Positions 34,101 to 48,500 of a stretch of 64,000 bases of DNA are shown here, piece after piece. Source of the stretch: Streptomyces natalensis ATCC 27448 (lineage in GTDB: Bacteria > Actinomycetota > Actinomycetes > Streptomycetales > Streptomycetaceae); assembly GCF_000935125.1 (NCBI RefSeq), contig NZ_JRKI01000029.1:372001-436000 (forward strand), given 5' to 3'. The notes under the pieces were generated by a model. That model was given only the letters and a program-made list of their open reading frames with translations. It was not told the origin of the DNA and searched no databases. Numbering within the stretch: the stretch's first letter is position 1; the number at the start of each line of letters is the position of its first letter. The position numbers and the translations under genes are program-made.

Positions 34101-36570
34101 CGTCGGCGGCGGATTCGGCGGCGAGCGCGGAGAGAGAGCCGTCGGGGCCGAGTTCCAGGAACGTCGTCACACCCTGCTCGCGGAGCGCGCCGACCCCGTC
34201 GGCGAACCGTACGGCCTCGCGTACGTGGCCGACCCAGTACTCGGCGCAGCACAGCTCTTCCGCGGTGGCGGGCCGGCCGGTGACGTTGGAGACCACGGGG
34301 ATGCGCGGCGCGGCGTAGGTCATGCCGTCGGCGACGGCCCGGAAGTCGGCCAGCATCGGTTCCATGAGCGGGGAGTGGAAGGCGTGCGAGACCCGCAGTC
34401 GGGTGGTCTTGCGTCCCTCTTCCTCGAAGTGCGCCGCGAGGGCGAGTACCTCGTCCTCGGCGCCGGAGACCACGACCGACGACGGCCCGTTGACCGCCGC
34501 GAGCGAGACGCCTTCCGCCAGATGCGGAAGGACCTCGTCCTCGGTCGCCCGGATCGCCATCATCGCGCCGCCGGACGGCAGTTGCTGCATCAGCCGACCT
34601 CGGGCCGCCACCAGCGCACAGGCGTCCGGGAGGGAGAGGACGCCCGCCACATGGGCCGCGGCGATTTCTCCGATGGAGTGCCCCAGCAGGTGGTCCGGGC
34701 GTACGCCCCACGACTCCAGCAGGCGGAACAGGGCCACCTCGATGGCGAACAGCCCTGTCTGGGCGTACCCGGTCCGGTTCAGCAGTTCCGCGTCCTCGCC
34801 CCAGATGACGTCCCGCAGGGGACGGTCCAGGTGGGCGTCCAGGGCGGCGCACACCGCGTCGAGGGCCTCGGCGAACGCCGGGTAGCGACCGTACAACTCC
34901 CGTCCCATGCCCAGGCGTTGCGATCCCTGCCCCGAGAACAGGAAGGCCAGCTTGCCCGAGCGGGCTCGGTCCTGTGCGACTACGGCCGGCGCCTCGGTGT
35001 GGCCCTCGGCCAGGGCGGACAGCGAGTGCAGCAGGTCCGCTCGGTTCGCGGCGAGGATCACCGCGCGGTGCGGGAAGGCCGAACGGCCGGTCGCGAGGGA
35101 GTAGGCGACGTCAGTGATCCGCGGCCCCGGATCGCCGTCGAGTCGGGACAGCAGTCGTGCTGCCTGGGCCCGCAGCGCCGATGCGCTCCTGCCGGACAGC
35201 AGTACCGGCACCGGCGTCCCGGAATCGGCCGCCTCGTCCTCGGCGGCGTCCGGTGCGGTGTCGGGCGTGATCGATTCCGTTTCCGCCGCGACCGGTTCGG
35301 GCTGCTCCAGGATCACATGCGCGTTCGTCCCACTGATGCCGAAGGAGGAGACGCCCGCGCGGCGCGGCCCCTCGCCCTGCGGCCACTCGGCCTCGGAGGT
35401 CAGCAGCTCGACGGCACCGGCGCTCCAGTCGACATGCGACGACGGCTCGTCGACATGCAGCGTCCGAGGCAGCACACCGTGCCGCATCGCCAGCACCATC
35501 TTGATGACACCGGCAACACCCGAAGCCGCTTGCGCGTGACCGATGTTGGACTTCACGGAGCCGAGCAGCAACGGCCGGTCCTCCGGCCGCTCCTGGCCAT
35601 ACGTCGCGAGCAGCGCCTGGGCCTCGATCGGATCGCCCAGCGTCGTACCCGTACCGTGCGCCTCCACCGCGTCCACATCCGCCGCCGACAGCCCCGCACT
35701 CGCCAGCGCCTGCCGGATCACCCGCTGCTGGGCGGGACCGTTCGGCGCCGTCAGACCATTGGACGCACCGTCCTGGTTCACCGCACTGCCGCGCACCGTC
35801 GCGAGGATGCGGTGCCCGTTGCGGCGGGCGTCCGACAGACGCTCCAGCACCAGGATTCCGGCGCCTTCGGCCCAGCCGACGCCGTCGGCCGCATCGGCGA
35901 ACGCCTTGCAGCGGCCGTCCGCCGACAGTCCGCCCTGGCGGGAGAACTCCACGAAGGTCAGCGGTGTGGACATCACCGTCACACCGCCCGCGAGCGCCAG
36001 CGAGCACTCGCCCGAGCGCAGCGACTGTGCTGCCAGGTGCAGGGCGACCAGGGACGACGAGCACGCCGTGTCCACCGTGACCGCCGGACCCTCGAAACCG
36101 AAGGTGTACGAGACCCGGCCCGAGGCCACACTGCCTGCGCTGCCGCTGCCCTGGTAGCCCTCGAACTCGCGCCCGGAGAGCAGCGTCGAGTAGTCGTGGT
36201 ACATCACGCCGGCGAAGACACCCGTGCGGCTGCCGCGGAGCGTGGCCGGGTCCATACCGGCGCGCTCCAGCGCCTCCCAGGTCGTCTCCAGCAACAGCCG
36301 CTGCTGGGCGTCGGTGGTCAGGGCCTCGCGCGGGCTCATCCCGAAGAACTCGGGGTCGAACTCCGCCGCGTCGTGGAGGAATCCACCGGAACGGGTGGCG
36401 ATGGCGCCCTCCCGCTCGGGGTCGTAGGTGTCGTCGATCTCCCAGCCCCGGTCGGTCGGGAAGGCGGAGACGGCGTCCACGCCGTCCGCCACCAGGCGCC
36501 ACAGGTCCTCCGGCGAGGCGACGCCGCCGGGGAAGCGGCAGCTCATGCCGACGATCACGACCGGATCGTC
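31177..36570 (-). other. PKS module 4: KS-AT(malonyl)-DH-KR(B)-ACP-docking
   Basis: KS about 36570-35310, AT 34940-33930 (GHSIGE, HAFH), DH 33860-33060 (HVVLGSVLVP), KR 32520-31950 (LDD), ACP 31650-31480 (GFDSL), then an acidic C-terminal docking tail to the stop. Forms the third double bond, and the chain passes to PimS2 module 5. Confidence 0.88.
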
Positions 36571-39500
36571 CGCCAGGGACGGCAGGCCGGGCACCGGGAG
36601 GGGCGTCTCCGTCGCGGTCCCCGTCTCCGCGCCGAACAGTTCGTCCAAGAGGTGGGCGGCCAGGGCATCCACCGTCGGGTAGTCGAACACGGTCGTTGCC
36701 GGGAGCCGCAGCCCGGTGGCCTTGCCGAGCAGGTTACGGAGTTCGATCGCCGTCAGGGAGTCGAGGCCGAGGTCCTGGAAGGCCCGGTCAGGGGCGATCG
36801 TTTCCGGGCCGGCGTGGCCCAGGACCGTCGCGATCTGGGCCCGTACGACATCGAGCAGCGCCTCGCGCCGCTCCGCCGTGGACAGCCCGGCAAGGCGCTG
36901 CGCGATGCCGGATGCCGCGGCGGCGCCGGACCGGCGGGTCCTCGTCCGGATGAGGCCGCGCAGCAGTGGCTGGGGCTCGCCTTGTGCCCGCAGCGCCGCC
37001 AGGTCCAGGCGGACCGGGAGTGCCATGGGTTCGGCGCTGCCGAGCGCGGCGTCGAAGAGGGCCAGACCCTCCTCGACGGTCAGCGGCGGCATGCCCTGCC
37101 GGGCGATGCGCTGGACATCGGCGTCGCTCAAGGTGCCGGTCATACCACCGTCCTGCGACCAAGGGCCCCACGCCAGCGACACCGCCGGCAGACCCACCGC
37201 CCGACGGTGATACGCCAGCGCGTCCAGGAAAGCATTACCCGCCGCGTAATTGGCCTGACCCGCACTGCCGAAAGTGCCTGCCACGGACGAGAACACCACA
37301 AACGCATCCAGATCCAGACCCCTGGTCGCCTCGTGCAGGTTCCAGGCCGCATCCACCTTCGGACGCAACACCACCGCAAGCCGCTCCGGCGTCAGCGACT
37401 CCACCACACCGTCATCCAGAACACCGGCCGTATGCACCACAGCACTGATCCGATGCCGAGCCACCAGATCGGCCACCGCCACCGCATCGGTCACATCACA
37501 AGCCTCGATGACCACCTCGGCGCCACTGCCCCTGAGTTCGGCCACCAACTCCCCGGCACCCTCGGCCGCGGGACCACGGCGGCTGACCAGCAGCAGACTG
37601 CGCACCCCGTGCTCGCTCACCAAGTGCCGGGCGACACTACGGCCCAGCCCACCGGTCCCGCCGGTGATCAGGACCGTACCGGACGGATCCCACGTCACCG
37701 TGTGCGAGGACTGCGCCCGGACCAGCCGGGCCGCCAGCACCTCACCACCACGCACCAGCAGTTCGGGCTCGTCGGTCGCGAGCGCTTGCGCCGGTACGGT
37801 CGTATCGGCGTCGCCGTCCATGTCCACCAGGCCGAAGCGGCCCGGGTTCTCCGACTGTGCCGAGCGCACCAGGCCCCGGACGGCGGCCGCCGCAAGATCC
37901 GCGCCGAAGGCCGCGCCGCGGGTGACGAACACCAGTCGCGAGGTGGCGAACCGGTCGTCGGCCAGCCACGCCTGCACCATCTCCAGCGCCCAGACGGTCG
38001 CGGCGTGTACGGACTCCACCGTCCCGGCAGCGCCGGAAGGCGGCGCGACCAGGACCGTCCCGGGCACGGCCGCGCCCTCCAGGGAATCCAGATCCGCGTA
38101 CGTCCGCAGCGGCTCGCCCTCCGGGCCGGTGCCCGGCTCGACGCGTTCGTCCGTGAGCGGTACGGGGACCCAGTCGGCCTTGAAGAGGGCGTCACGGTCG
38201 GCGGCCTGCACCTGCCCGGCCGAGAGCGGACGTATCACCAGCGACTCCACCGAGGCGACCGGCGCGCCGGACGTGTCCGCGATCGCGACCGACAGCGCGC
38301 CGCCCGCTTCGCGGATGCGGACGCGGAGGTGCGAGGCGCCGGTCGCGTGCAGCGACACTCCGGCCCAGGAGAACGGGACTCCGCCCGCTTCCGCGCCGCC
38401 CAGCGCCGACGCGTGCAGCGCGGCGTCGAAGAGCGCGGGGTGCAGACCGTATGCGTCGCCGTCGGTGCTCTCGGGGAGCTTCGCCTCGGCGTAGACGTCC
38501 CCACCGAGCTTCCAGGCCGCTTGCAGGCCGTGGAAGGCCGGGCCGTAGGTGAGCCCGGCATCGGCGAGTACGTCGTAGCAGTCCGCCACGTCCACGGGCT
38601 CCGCGCCCTTGGGCGGCCATACGGTGGCGTCGAAGGGGGGCACTTCGGCGCCCGAGGTCACCGCACCACTGGCGTGCAGCGTCCATGGGCCCTCGCCCTC
38701 ACGTGCATGGACCGAGACCGGCCGGCGGCCCGCCTCATCGGGCTCGCCCACCGCTACCTGAACCTGGACCGCGGCGCCCGAGGCGGGCAGCACCAGCGGT
38801 GCGGCGAGCGTCAGCTCCTCCAGGAGGTCACAGCCGGCCTCGTCGGCCGCCCGCAGCACCAGTTCCACCAGCGCGGTGCCGGGCACGAGGACGGAGCCCA
38901 GCACCACATGGTCCGCCAGCCACGGGTGCGAGGACACCGACAGCCGGCCCGTGAACAACAGGCCGCCCGAGCCCGCCAGTTCCACCGCCGCGCCCAGCAG
39001 CGGATGCCCGGCCGAGCCCAGGCCCGCGGACCGCACATCGCCCGGACGTGCCACACCGCCCGACGGCCAGAACCGCTCGTGCTGGAACGCGTACGTCGGC
39101 AGATCCGCCCAGCGCGCACCCGAACCGGCGAACGGCACCGTCCAGTCCACGTGCGCACCCCGGACGTACAGCTGCGCCAGGGCGCCCAGCAGCGCCGTCT
39201 CCTCGGGCCGGTCCCTGCGCAGTACGGGCGCGAGCACGGCGTCGTCCGATGCCGACTCGCGGGCCATCGCCGACAGCACACCGTCCGGGCCGAGCTCCAG
39301 GAACCGCGTCACCCCTTCCGCCCGCAGCGCCTGTATCCCGTCCGCGAAGCGCACTGCCTCGCGGACGTGCCGGACCCAGTAGTCGGCGTGCGCGAGCTGT
39401 TCGGGTTCGGCGAGGCGGCCCGTCAGGTTGGAGACGACGGGGATCGTCGGCGTGCCGAAGGACAGCCGTGTCACCACCGCGCGGAATTCCTCCAGCATCG

Positions 39501-42500
39501 GTTCCATGAGCGGCGAGTGGAAGGCATGCGAGACCCGCAGTCGGGTGGTTTTGCGCCCCTCCCCCGCGAAGTGCGCCGCGATGGCCAGCACCGCGTCCTC
39601 GGCGCCCGAGATCACGACCGACGACGGGCCATTGACCGCCGCGAGCGAGACGCCTTCCGCCAGATGCGGAAGGACCTCGTCCTCGGTCGCCCGGATCGCC
39701 ATCATCGCGCCGCCGGAGGGCAGTTGCTGCATCAGTCGGCCTCGGGCCGCCACCAGCGCACAGGCATCCGGGAGCGAGAAGACACCCGACACATGGGCCG
39801 CGGCGACCTCACCGATCGAATGCCCCGCCACGAAGTCCGGGCGCATGCCCCACGATTCCGCCAGCCGGTACAGCGCCACCTCGATCGCGAACAGCCCGGC
39901 CTGGGCGTACGCGGTCTGGTTCAGCAGCTCCGCGTCCTCGCCCCAGACCACGTCCCGCAGGGGGCGCTCCAGGTGCTCGTCCAAGGCCGCGCACACGGCG
40001 TCGAATGCGTCCGCGAACACCGGGTAGCGAGCGTACAACTCCCATCCCATTCCCAGCCGTTGTGATCCCTGGCCCGAGAACAGGAAGGCCGTCCTCCCCG
40101 CGCCGGACGCGCCCTCCGCCAGACCGGCGTCGGCCTCGCCCACCGCGAGTGCGGACAGGGCACGCACCAGTGCGTCGCGGTCCTGGCCCCACACCACCGC
40201 ACGGTGGGCGAAGCTCGACCGCCCGGTCACCAGCGAGTGGCCGATGTCCCGCGCGCACAGCGCGTCACTGCCGGCGACCAGGGACAGCAGGCGCGCCGCC
40301 TGGCAGCGCAGGGCCGCTTCGTTCCGTGCGGAGAGCACCCATGCCAGCGCGCCGGGATCGGTCACCGTGGCGTCCGGTGCGGCGTCGGCCGCGTCCGGTC
40401 CGGGCTGCTCCAGGATCACATGCGCGTTCGTCCCGCTGACGCCGAAGGAGGAGACGCCCGCGCGGCGCGGCCCCTCGCCCTGCGGCCACTCGGCCTCGGA
40501 GGTCAGCAGCTCGACGGCACCGGCACTCCAGTCGACATGCGACGACGGTTCATCCACATGCAGCGTCCGAGGCAGCACACCGTGCCGCATCGCCAGCACC
40601 ATCTTGATGACACCCGCCACACCCGAAGCCGCCTGCGCATGACCGATGTTGGATTTGACCGACCCCAGCAGCAACGGCCGGTCCTCAGGTCGCTCCTGGC
40701 CATACGTGGCGAGCAGCGCCTGGGCCTCGATCGGATCGCCCAGCGTCGTACCCGTACCGTGCGCCTCCACCGCGTCCACATCCGCCGCCGACAGCCCCGC
40801 ACTCGCCAGCGCCTGCCGGATCACCCGCTGCTGGGCGGGGCCGTTCGGCGCCGTCAGACCATTGGACGCACCGTCCTGGTTCACCGCACTGCCGCGCACC
40901 ACCGCGAGCACCCGGTGCCCGTTGCGGCGCGCGTCCGACAGACGCTCCAGTACGAGCATGCCGACGCCCTCGCCCCAGCCGACGCCGTCGGCCGCATCGG
41001 CGAACGCCTTGCAGCGGCCGTCCGCCGACAGTCCGCGTTGCCGCGAGAACTCGACGAACGTCGTCGGTGTGGACATCACCGTCACACCGCCCGCGACCGC
41101 GAGCGAGCACTCGCCCGAGCGCAGCGACTGCGCCGCCCAGTGCAGGGCGACCAGGGACGACGAGCATGCCGTGTCCACCGTGACCGCCGGACCCTCGAAA
41201 CCGAAGGTGTACGAGACCCGGCCGGAGGCGATGCTGGCCGCGCTGCCGTTGCTGCGGTAGCCCTCGAACTGGTCGCCGACGAGGAGGTCGCCGTAGTCGG
41301 TGTACATCACGCCCGCGAAGACGCCCGTACGGCTGCCCCGCAGCGACGCCGGGTCGATGCCCGTGCGCTCGATGGCCTCCCAGGTCGTCTCCAGCAGCAG
41401 CCGCTGCTGGGCGTCGGTCGCCAGCGCCTCGCGCGGGCTCATCCCGAAGAAATCGGGGTCGAACTCCGCCGCCTCGTGGAGGAATCCACCGGAGCGGGTG
41501 TACGAGGTGCCGAGCGCCTCGGGGTCGGGGCTGTAGAGGCTCTCCACGTCCCATCCACGGTCGGTGGGGAAGTCGGACACCGCGTCCACGCCCTCCGACA
41601 CCAGGCGCCACAGGTCCTCGGGCGAGCCGACGCCGCCCGGGTAGCGGCAGCTCATGCCGACGATCACGACCGGGTCGTCGGCGGCCCCCGCCGGTGACGG
41701 CACCGGCGCCGGCAGCTCGGCCTCCTCCTGCGCGCCGAACAGCTCGTCCAGCAGGAAGTCGACGAGCGCGTCCGCCGTGGGGTAGTCGAAGACGGCGGTG
41801 GCCGAAAGGCGCAGGCCGGTCGCGTTGTTGAGGCGGTTGCGGAGTTCGACCGCGGTCAGGGAGTCGAAGCCGAGGTCCTGGAAGACACGGGTGGACTCGA
41901 TCGTCTCCGGGTTCGCGTGGCCCAGGACGACCGCGATCTGGGCCCGTACCAGGTCCAGGAGCACCTCGCGCCGCTCCACCGTTCCCCGTCCGCTCAGGCG
42001 TCCCACCAGGCCGGCTGCCGCGGCCGAGCCGCCGACCGCCGAGCGCCGGGCACGGGTCCTGATCAGGCCGCGCAACAGCGGTGGCACCTCGCCCTGGGCG
42101 CGCAGGGACGCCCAGTCGAAGCGTACGGGGAGCAGGTGGGCGTCACCGGCCGCCAGCGCGGCGTCGAAGAGGGCCACGCCCTGTGCGGGGGTGAGTTCGG
42201 GCATGCCCTGCCGGGCGATGCGCTGGAGGTCGACGTCGGTCAGGGTGCCGGTCATGCCGCCGTCCCGGGACCAGGGGCCCCATGCCAGCGACGCCGCCGG
42301 AAGACCCGCCGCCCGACGGTGGTGGGCCAGGGCATCCAGGAAGGCGTTGCCCGCCGCGTAGTTGGCCTGACCGGGGCTCCCGATCGTGCCTGCCACTGAG
42401 GAGAAGACCACGAACGCGTCCAGGTCCAGATCCCTGGTCGCCTCGTGCAGGTTCCAGGCCGCATCCACCTTCGGACGCAACACCGCCGACAGCCGCTCCG

Positions 42501-45500
42501 GTGTCAGCGACTCCACCACACCGTCATCCAGGACACCGGCCGTATGCACCACAGCGCTGATCCGGTGCCGGGCCACCAGGTCGGCCACGGCGGCCGCGTC
42601 GGTGACATCACAGGCTTCGACGGCCACTTCGGCACCGCTGTGCCGGAGCTCCGTCACCAGCTCTTCGGCACCTTCGGCGGCGGGCCCACGGCGGCTGACC
42701 AGCAGCAGGTTCCGTACCCCGTGTTCCACCACCAAGTGACGTGCCATCACACGGCCCAGACCACCCGTGCCACCGGTGACGAGCACCGTGCCGGACGGAT
42801 CCCAGGTCACCGCGTGCGAGGACTGCGCCCGGGCCAGCCGCGCCGCCAGCACCTCACCACCGCGCACCAGCAGCTGCGGCTCATCCGACGCCAACACCCG
42901 TGGCACCAGCGCCAGTTCGGCATCGTCATCCAGATCCACCAGACCGAAGCGGCCCGGGTGCTCCGACAGCGCCGACCGCACCAGACCCCACACCGCCGCA
43001 CCCGCGAGATCCGCACCGGACACCGCGCCACGCGTCACGAACACCAGGCGCGAGGCCGCGAACCGGTCATCGGCCAGCCACGACCGGGCCAGGTCCAGCG
43101 CCCGGGCGGCCGTTGCGTGCGTCGCCCCCACGACATCGTCCGCCACCACCTCGCCGGCACCGGCTTCCACCGGTACCAGCACCGCACCCGCCACACGACC
43201 GGACCGGGCCAGGGACGCCAGGTCCGGGTAGCCGTCGAACGGTGCGCCGGCAAGGGAGCCGAGCGTCGCCACGGTCACCGCGGCCCCGGCCGGGGGCAGG
43301 CGTACGGGGTTCCACTGCACGCGGAACAGCGCATCGCGGACGGCCGGGTCCGCGCCGCCCGCCAACTGGTCGGCGGAGACCGCCCGCAGGACGAGCGTGC
43401 CGATGGAGGCGACGGGCTCGCCGGTGGTGTCGGCGACATCCACGGAGACCGTGTCGCCGCTGTGCCGGACGACCCGGATCCGTACGGCCGAGGCGCCGGT
43501 GGCGTGCAGCGCGACGCTCTCCCAGGAGAACGGCACGACGCCGCGGTCCACTCCGTTGAACGCGACGACGTGCAGGGCGGCGTCGAGCAGCGCCGGATGG
43601 AGTCCGTACGCGGATGCCTCGCCTTCGGCCTCGGCGGGCAGGGCGACCTCGGCGAACACCTCGTCGCCTCGGCGCCAGGCGGTCCGCAGCCCCTGGAAGT
43701 GGGGACCGTAGTCGAAACCGTGTGCGGCGAAGTCCGGGTAGAGGCCGGACAGTTCGACGGGCGCGGCGTCGGCGGGCGGCCAGGACTCGGTGTGGAAGTC
43801 GTAGCCGGGTTCGGGCGTCGACTCCCCTTCCGCGAGGACGCCGGTGGCGTGCTGGACCCACGGGCGGTCGCCGTCGCCCTCCGCCCTGGAGCGGGCGGTC
43901 AGGGTGCGGCGGCCGGACGCGTCGGCGGGGCCCACCCGCAGCTGGAGCTGTACGCCGCCGTGCTCGGGCAGGACGAGCGGGGCGGCCAGGGTCAGTTCGT
44001 CGACGCGGTCGCAGCCCACCTCGTCGGCGGCGCGGAGGGCGAGTTCGGCGAAGGCCGTCCCCGGCAGCAGGACCGAGCCCATGACGACGTGCCCGGCCAG
44101 CCAGGGGTGGGTCTGGAGCGAGAGGCGGGTGGTGAACAACAGGCCCTCACCGTCCGGCAGTTCCACGGCGGCGCTCAGCAGCGGGTGCCCGGTCGCTTCG
44201 AGGCCGACGGCGCCCAGGTCACCGGTGCGGGTGTGGTCGGGGGTCGGCCAGAACCGCTGGTGCTGGAAGGCGTACGTGGGCAGGTCGACGGCGTGCGCGT
44301 CGCGGCCGGCGAGGAACGCGGTCCAGTCGATCTCGGTTCCGTGTACGTGCAGGTGCGTCAGGGCCGCGAGGAGGGTCGCCGCCTCGGAGCGGTCCTTGCG
44401 CAGCACGGGAGTGCACACGGCGTCGTCCGGTGCCGACTCCCTGGCCAAGGCCGACAGGACGCCGTCCGGGCCGAGTTCGAGGAACCGCGTCACCCCTTCC
44501 GCCCCCAGAGCCCGTATCCCGTCCGCGAAGCGCACCGCCGCGCGGACATGGGTCACCCAGTACTCGGGGGTGCGCAGCTGGTCCGGGGTGGCGAGTTGGC
44601 CGGTGACGTTCGATACGACGGCCAGCTCCGGCTCGCCGTAGGTCAGGCCCTCGGCGACGGCGCGGAAGTCGGCCAGCATCGGGTCCATGAGCGGGGAGTG
44701 GAAGGCGTGCGAGACCCGCAGCCTGGTGGTCTTGCGGCCCGCGCCCTCGAAGTGCGCGGCGATGGAGAGCACGGCGTGCTCGGCGCCGGAGACGACGACC
44801 GACGACGGGCCGTTGACGGCCGCGATCGAGACGCTGTCCGCCAGGTGCGGGAGGACTTCGTCCTCCGTCGCCCGGATCGCCGCCATCGCGCCGCCGGCGG
44901 GCAGCGCCTGCATCAGCCGTCCGCGTGCCGCCACCAGCGCGCAGGCATCGGCCAGCGAGAACACCCCGGCGACGTGCGCGGCGGCGATCTCGCCGACGGA
45001 ATGCCCGGCCACGTAGTGCGGCCGTACGCCCCAGGACTCCACGAGCCGGAAGAGGGCCACCTCGATGGCGAACAGCCCCGCCTGGGCGTAGACGGTCCGG
45101 TTCAGCAGCTCCTCGTCCTCGCCCCGGACCACGTCCCGCAGGGGGCGGTCCAGATGCTCGTCCAAGGCCGCGCACACGGTGTCGAAGGCCTCTGCGAACA
45201 CCGGGTAGCGGCCGGACAACTCCCGGCCCATTCCGATGCGTTGCGATCCCTGGCCGGAGAAGAGGACGGCGTCCCGGCCGGTGTGGGCGGTGCCGGTGTC
45301 CACGGCGGGGTCGGCCTCGCCCGCAGCCAGGGCGGTCAGGGCGCGCAGCGCGGCTTCGTGGTCGGCGGCGCGGACGGCCGCGCGGTGGGCGAAGGCCGTG
45401 CGGTGCGTCATCAGCGTGTACGCGGCGTCCGTGAGCCGGAGCGCGGGGTCGCGCTCCAGGTGGGAGTGCAGCCGGGCCGCCTGGGCGCGCAGGGCGCTCT

Positions 45501-48500
45501 CGCTCTTGGCGGAGAGCAGCAGCGGCGCCGTCCCGTCGGAGGCGGTGGGCGTCCGGTCGGGAGCGGTGGCCGGCGCGTCGGGCTCCGCGGCCGAGGGCTG
45601 TTCGACCAAGGGCTGTTCGGCTGCGGGCAGTTCCAGCACCACGTGCGCATTGGTGCCGCTGATGCCGAACGCGGAGACCGCGGCGCGCCGGGGGTGGCCG
45701 GTCTCGGGCCAGTCCGTGTGCTCGGTGAGCAGCTCGACCGCGCCCGCGGTCCAGTCGACATGCCCGGTGGGCTCGTCGACGTGCAGGGTGCGCGGCAGCA
45801 TGCCGTGCCGCATCGCCAGCACCATCTTCATCACGCCCGCCACACCGGCGGCGGCCTGGGTGTGGCCGAGGTTGGACTTCACCGCGCCGAGCAGCAGCGG
45901 CCGCTCCGGCGGCCGCTCCTGGCCGTAGGTGGCCAGCAGCGCCTGGGCCTCGATCGGGTCACCGAGCGTGGTGCCCGTGCCGTGGGCCTCCACGGCGTCG
46001 ACCTCGGAGGCGGCCACCCGGGCGTTCGCCAGGGCCTGCCGGATCACCCGCTGCTGGGACGGGCCGCTGGGTGCGCTCAGACCGTTGGACGCGCCGTCCT
46101 GGTTGACCGCCGAACCGCGGACGACGGCGAGCACCTGGTGGCCGTTTCGGCGGGCGTCGCTGAGCCGTTCCACGAGCAGCAGGCCGACGCCCTCGCTCCA
46201 GCCGGTGCCGTCGGCGGCCGCCGCGAACGGCTTGCAGCGGCCGTCGGGGGCCAGCCCGCGCTGCCGGGCGAACTCCACGAAGGAGGACGGGGTGGCCATC
46301 ACCGTCACACCGCCCGCGACCGCCAGGGAGCATTCGCCCTGGCGCAGCGCCTGCGCGGCCATGTGCAGGGCCACCAGCGAGGAGGAGCACGCCGTGTCCA
46401 CGGTGAGGGCCGGTCCCTCGAAGCCGAAGGTGTAGGAGACCCGGCCGGAGACGACGCTCATCGCGTTGCCGGTGAGCCGGTGTCCGCCGGCTTCGTCCTG
46501 TGCCGCGTCCAGGGCCGTGCCGTAGTCCTGGGTGTTGGTGCCCGCGAAGACACCGGTGCTGCTGCCCCGCAGGGATTCCGGGTCGATCCCCGCCTGTTCG
46601 AGCACCTCCCAGGTGGTTTCCAGGAGCAGCCGCTGCTGCGGGTCCATGGCGAGGGCCTCGCGCGGCGAGATGCCGAAGAAGTCCGCGTCGAAGTCGGCCG
46701 CGCCGTCCAGGAAGCCGCCGCCGCGGGCGTAGCTGGTGCCCTGGTGGTCGGGGTCGGGGTGGTAGAGCCGGTCCAGGTCCCAGCCCCGGTCGGCGGGCAT
46801 GGGGGTGATGGCGTCGCCGCCCTCGGCCAGCAGCCGCCACAGGGCCTCGGGTGAGTGCACGCCGCCGGGGAAGCGGCAGGCCATGCCGATGATCGCCACC
46901 GGTTCGTCGAGGGCGGCGGTCGATGCCTGAACGACCGTGGCGGGTCCTGCGGCGCCCAGGACTTCGGAGCGCAGGCAGGCGGCGGCCGCAAGGGGGGGGG
47001 GGTGGTCGAACAGCAGGGTGGCGGGCAGCCGCAGGCCCGTCGCGGCGGAGAGCCGGTTGCGCAGGTCGACGGCCATCAGGGAGTCGAACCCCTGCTCGCG
47101 GAAGGCGCGTTGGGCATCGACGGTGTCCGGCGAGGGGTGTCCCAGTACCCTCGCGGCCTCTTCCCTGACCATGGTCAGGAATGCCTTTTCCTGTTCGGCG
47201 GGCGGCAGTGCGCCGATCCGGTCGCGCAGGGGGGAGCGTTCCCGGCGGGGGCCTTCTGCGGGGCCGAGCGCGCGGCGTGCCTCGGGCAGGTCGCCGATGA
47301 GGGGGCTGGGGCGGACGGCGGTCAGGGCGGGGGCGTATGCGCTCCAGTCGATGTCGGCCACGGTCACCTGTGTCATGCCCTGGGCGAGGGCCTGGCGCAG
47401 GGCGGCGAGCGCGGGGGCCGCGGCCATGGGCAGCAGTCCGTCGCGGCTCATCCGGTCGGCGGCGTCGCTGTCGGTGGCCATGCCGCCGCCTGCCCAGGGG
47501 CCCCAGGACACGGAGGTGGCCGGGAGCCCCTGGGCGAGACGGTGTTCGGCGAGGGCGTCCAAGTAGGCGTTGGCGGCGGCGTAGTTGGCCTGTCCGGCGT
47601 TGCCCAGGACGCCGACGATCGAGGAGAACAGCACGAAGTGGTCCAGGTCGAGGTCCTGGGTGAGTTCGTGCAGGTTCTGTGCGGCCCGCGCCTTGGGGCG
47701 CAGTACGGTCTCGAAGCGCTCGGGGGTGAGCGCGTCCAGTACGCCGTCGTCCAGTACGCCCGCGGCGTGGACGACGCCGGTCAGCGGCAGGTGCGGCGGG
47801 ATGTCCGCGAGGACGGCCGCCAGCGCATCACGGTCGGCGGCGTCGCAGGCGGCGAGGGTGACCTTGACGCCCCGGTCGGTGAGGGCGGCCGCGAGTTCCG
47901 GTGCGCCGGGGGCCTGCGGGCCGCGGCGGCCGGTGAGCACGAGGTGTTCGGCTCCGGCGTCGGCCAGCCAGTGGGCGAGGTGCGCGCCGAGGGCACCGGT
48001 GCCGCCGGTGACCAGGACGGTGCCGTGGGTGCTCCACCGGTCGCCGGTGTCGCCGCCGGGTGTGATCCGTTCCAGGCGGCGGGCGAAGACCCCGGCGGGG
48101 CGGACGGCGACCTGGTCCTCCTCCCCGGCGAGGGTGCTCAGCAGCGCGGAGACGGCCCGTCCGTCCAGGTTGTCGGGCAGGTCGATGAGCCCGCCCCAGC
48201 TCTGCGGGGACTCCAGGGCGGCCACCCGGCCCAGGCCCCATGTCTGTGCCTGTAAGGGGCTCTTGAGCGCCTCGTGCCGGTCGACGGCGACGGCGCCGCG
48301 GGTCACGCACCACAGCGGTGCCTGGATGCCCGCGCCCTCCAGGGCGCGCAGCAGCGTGGTGGTGGCGGCCAGGCCGCGCGGTACGGAGGGCAGGAGCGGG
48401 TGGGGCCGCTCGTCGAGTGCCAGCAGACAGAGCACGCCGTCCACGGGGGTGTCGGGCCAGGCGTCGGGCTCGTGGTCGGCGGGCAGTTCGCGTACGTCGG

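Noticed and set aside
31777..37508. Insertion sequence or transposon explanation for the long repeats
   Set aside because: The repeated DNA is PKS coding sequence in corresponding domain positions. There is no transposase or terminal inverted repeat.
32029..40065. A 2678-codon open frame opposite pimS1
   Set aside because: Antisense shadow. Its length reflects scarcity of stop codons in GC-rich DNA.
46980..47010. Possible frameshift in pimS1 at the G run
   Set aside because: The ACP before it and the KS after it are in the same frame, so the sequence as given is intact. Kept only as a mutability finding.
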